The position numbers were made by a program, and so were the translations under genes. The notes beneath the pieces are model-generated. The model was not told the origin of the DNA. It saw only the letters and a program-made list of their open reading frames with translations, and did not search any database. Of a DNA stretch of 64,000 nucleotides, positions 62,050 to 64,000 are shown one piece after another (position 1 is the stretch's first letter; the number at the start of each line of letters is the position of its first letter). The DNA is from Trichopria drosophilae (taxonomy: Eukaryota > Arthropoda > Insecta > Hymenoptera > Diapriidae). The stretch is from positions 53,333,001-53,397,000 of the forward strand of contig CM059582.1 of NCBI GenBank assembly GCA_030407085.1, written 5' to 3'.

Positions 62050-64000
62050 TAGCTCATAACATATAGCAATTACAAAATTTTAAAAGCTTCCGCATTCGTT
62101 CCGAAAGTTTATTACTTGGTTCGTTTGTTTACATTCAGTATTTAAAAATTAACTTAAAAAAATTCATCATAGCACAGTAAAAAAGGATTGAATTTTGGTG
62201 AAGAGAATATATAATCACATATTGATACTTTGCCGTCCATTTTAATTCATAAATAACATTTGTAAATTTTATCGATTACTTCTGGATTGATGTGAAAAAC
62301 ATGTATTTATTTATAAATAAACAAAATATTACGGAAGCAACCCAAATACAACATTTTCGACCACCTATAATTAAAATATTAAATGAAAATACGAAAAATG
62401 TAATGAAATGTAAACAAATAGATTTGGTTTTCGACTGAAAATTTAAAAATGAATGCAAACAAAGCCGGAATTTAATACATTTATTTGTGTTGTTATTTAA
62501 TAACGTGTGTCCTAACAAATTTGAAACCACATAGAGGATATCCTTTTTGTCTTACAAAGAATTATAGTTTTCGATCCTTTTTTATTTATCGAACATTTTT
62601 TAGCTGTAATCGTGATTGCTTATGATTGAAAAATGCGTTGTTTTGAGACAATATGAGAGTCATTCTTCAAACGGGTATTACTAATTAACACCACTGTAAT
62701 GCTCTAAATAAGCACTTTTTCCATATTGTTTTGATGAAAGGAAATGAAACATACTAAAAATTTGTATTGAAGAATATCAATTTGTTTACAACAAATATTA
62801 CAAAATGATAGCGCGGCAGAAATTTTCCCGTGACATCTTACTTTTTAGGCGCTCTGCGACATGGATAGTTGATCACGATAGCTGAAAATGAAAACAATAC
62901 AATATAATTTATAATCCTATAAATTGTATAAAGTCGAGTATTTAAATAATGTCGTTCAGTTCTCGACCAAAAAAGATGTGCAGAACAGTCAAAAATGAAA
63001 ATGAAAATTCTACAGATACGTTGCGTACCGCGAAGGAATAGTACATTACGCATCCAAGGCGGAACGAAGTCATTTCAGCGCGACCAATGAGGAGGTCCAA
63101 TAGGACCAATTTGCACTTTCATACGTGAGATTTCAGAGTTTTCACTTTATGAATTTTAGAGGGTATAAGTTTACTTTTCCATGTGGAATATTAAGTTAAT
63201 TTTAATTGCGGCATGCGTAAAGTGCGGCTTTACGCATTTCTTTTTCACTCTAAGCGCACTTGCAACAAAAATTAATGTTCGACATACGTGCAAAATTCTT
63301 ACGCGACTATGATTCCCACCATCGCATTCGTCTCGTGCCGCAACCCTCAGACTCGTAGGAAAAACATTTTTGCACTTGTGTCGAAAACTTCTGTATTCTG
63401 AATAGTATCTTATGAGATCCACATATGTAATCGTTGCCTTACAACCAAAATCTGCTTCAGTGTTGAATGTTTTAGTGTCGTAGGAGTGCGATGTTTACCG
63501 CAAAGATTACAAGACATGCAGGTCGCAATTAGCCAGTTTTAACAACAGCTCAACAATAAAGAATTTATTATTAAAAAATATTTACCTACGAATAGGTAAA
63601 CAAATACTAAATATCTCTACGCGTTATTGACGGGGTCAAATTGAAATTGTACCCAAAGAGCAAAAAGACATTTTTAAGAGTTCTTTAAAAGGTCTTATAA
63701 TTATAAGGGGGTTTAAATACTTATCAGAAAGAGCCCATAAAGTGATCTGGTAGAAGCTTGATCTTTAAAACTTATGCGCCGATTTTAAGGGTTCTAGAAG
63801 ACCTCACAAATATAAGACCCCAGAAAGAAGCTCTCATTTGAGAACTTTGACATATAAAGTAAATAATATAAATGAAAAACAAATTTCTGAGAATTATATA
63901 TTTTATCTTTATACATTAATTAGTAATTTATGTAATTCTTACCTTTTGTATAGCTTATATATTCGACGGCGATTACATTTGATAAAATTGAGAGAATGCA
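62050..64000. other. No gene recognised; TGCGTAAA words near 63210
   Basis: ATGCGTAAAGTGCGGCTTTACGCAT (63213-63237, written here as one palindrome in two halves ATGCGTAAAG and CTTTACGCAT) repeats the motif type of 23.5-25.3 kb. The minus ORF at 63171-63422 overlaps it. Otherwise AT-rich with nothing supported. Confidence 0.35.

Overview
The window looks like AT-rich, repeat-rich nuclear DNA from an insect. It has one clearly recognisable gene locus, at 3.0-8.1 kb. A shared first coding exon (3217-3280) can be joined to a single large exon encoding the ADA2a histone-acetyltransferase adaptor (3591-4951), or to two small exons encoding RNA polymerase II subunit RPB4 (5205-5385 and 7374-7548). 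All splice sites are canonical GT/AG and both reading frames close, giving 474 and 139 residues. This Ada2a/Rpb4 arrangement is known from Drosophila and other insects and is the best clue to the organism. The exact order is not provable from this window; Hymenoptera is only a guess.

Nearly everything else is mobile or repetitive DNA. (1) Large foldback elements whose termini read TTAACCC...GGGTTAA, which suggests piggyBac-type TTAA target duplications: 5560-7266 (inside Rpb4 intron 2), 8491-9669, 10031-11143, 12591-14372, 38819-40255, probably 26466-27955 and 54584-55594, and partial ends at 1-434, 16200-16575 and 41580. (2) Short GGGTGC-type foldbacks built from iterated CAAAAAGCCGACAGT-like words and flanked by 8-bp duplications: 1296-1750 with 1405-1623 nested in it, 26909-27085 and 40414-40720, with a relative at 34920-35105. 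(3) Pogo/Tigger-like TA-flanked MITEs: 2097-2705, 2733-2985 and 40780-41039. (4) A 992-bp element (19546-20537) with 28-bp inverted ends and internal copies of its subterminal word GGGTAATTCCGACC. (5) A 2.2-kb element (20618-22812) with 13-bp CACGG inverted ends around a broken transposon gene on the minus strand.

A dispersed repeat containing TCCGCCATTTTGAATTT occurs throughout. It forms an eight-unit array of about 120 bp per unit within Rpb4 intron 2, alternating between two unit types. A block at 23.5-25.3 kb and a smaller one at 63.2 kb are rich in palindromic TGCGTAAAA/TTTTACGCA words.

The large stretches 27.96-34.9, 41.8-53.9 and 55.6-64 kb hold no gene that can be supported by eye. 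They may contain introns, noncoding RNAs or very short exons that cannot be recognised here. No rRNA, convincing tRNA, CRISPR array or prokaryotic-type operon was seen.
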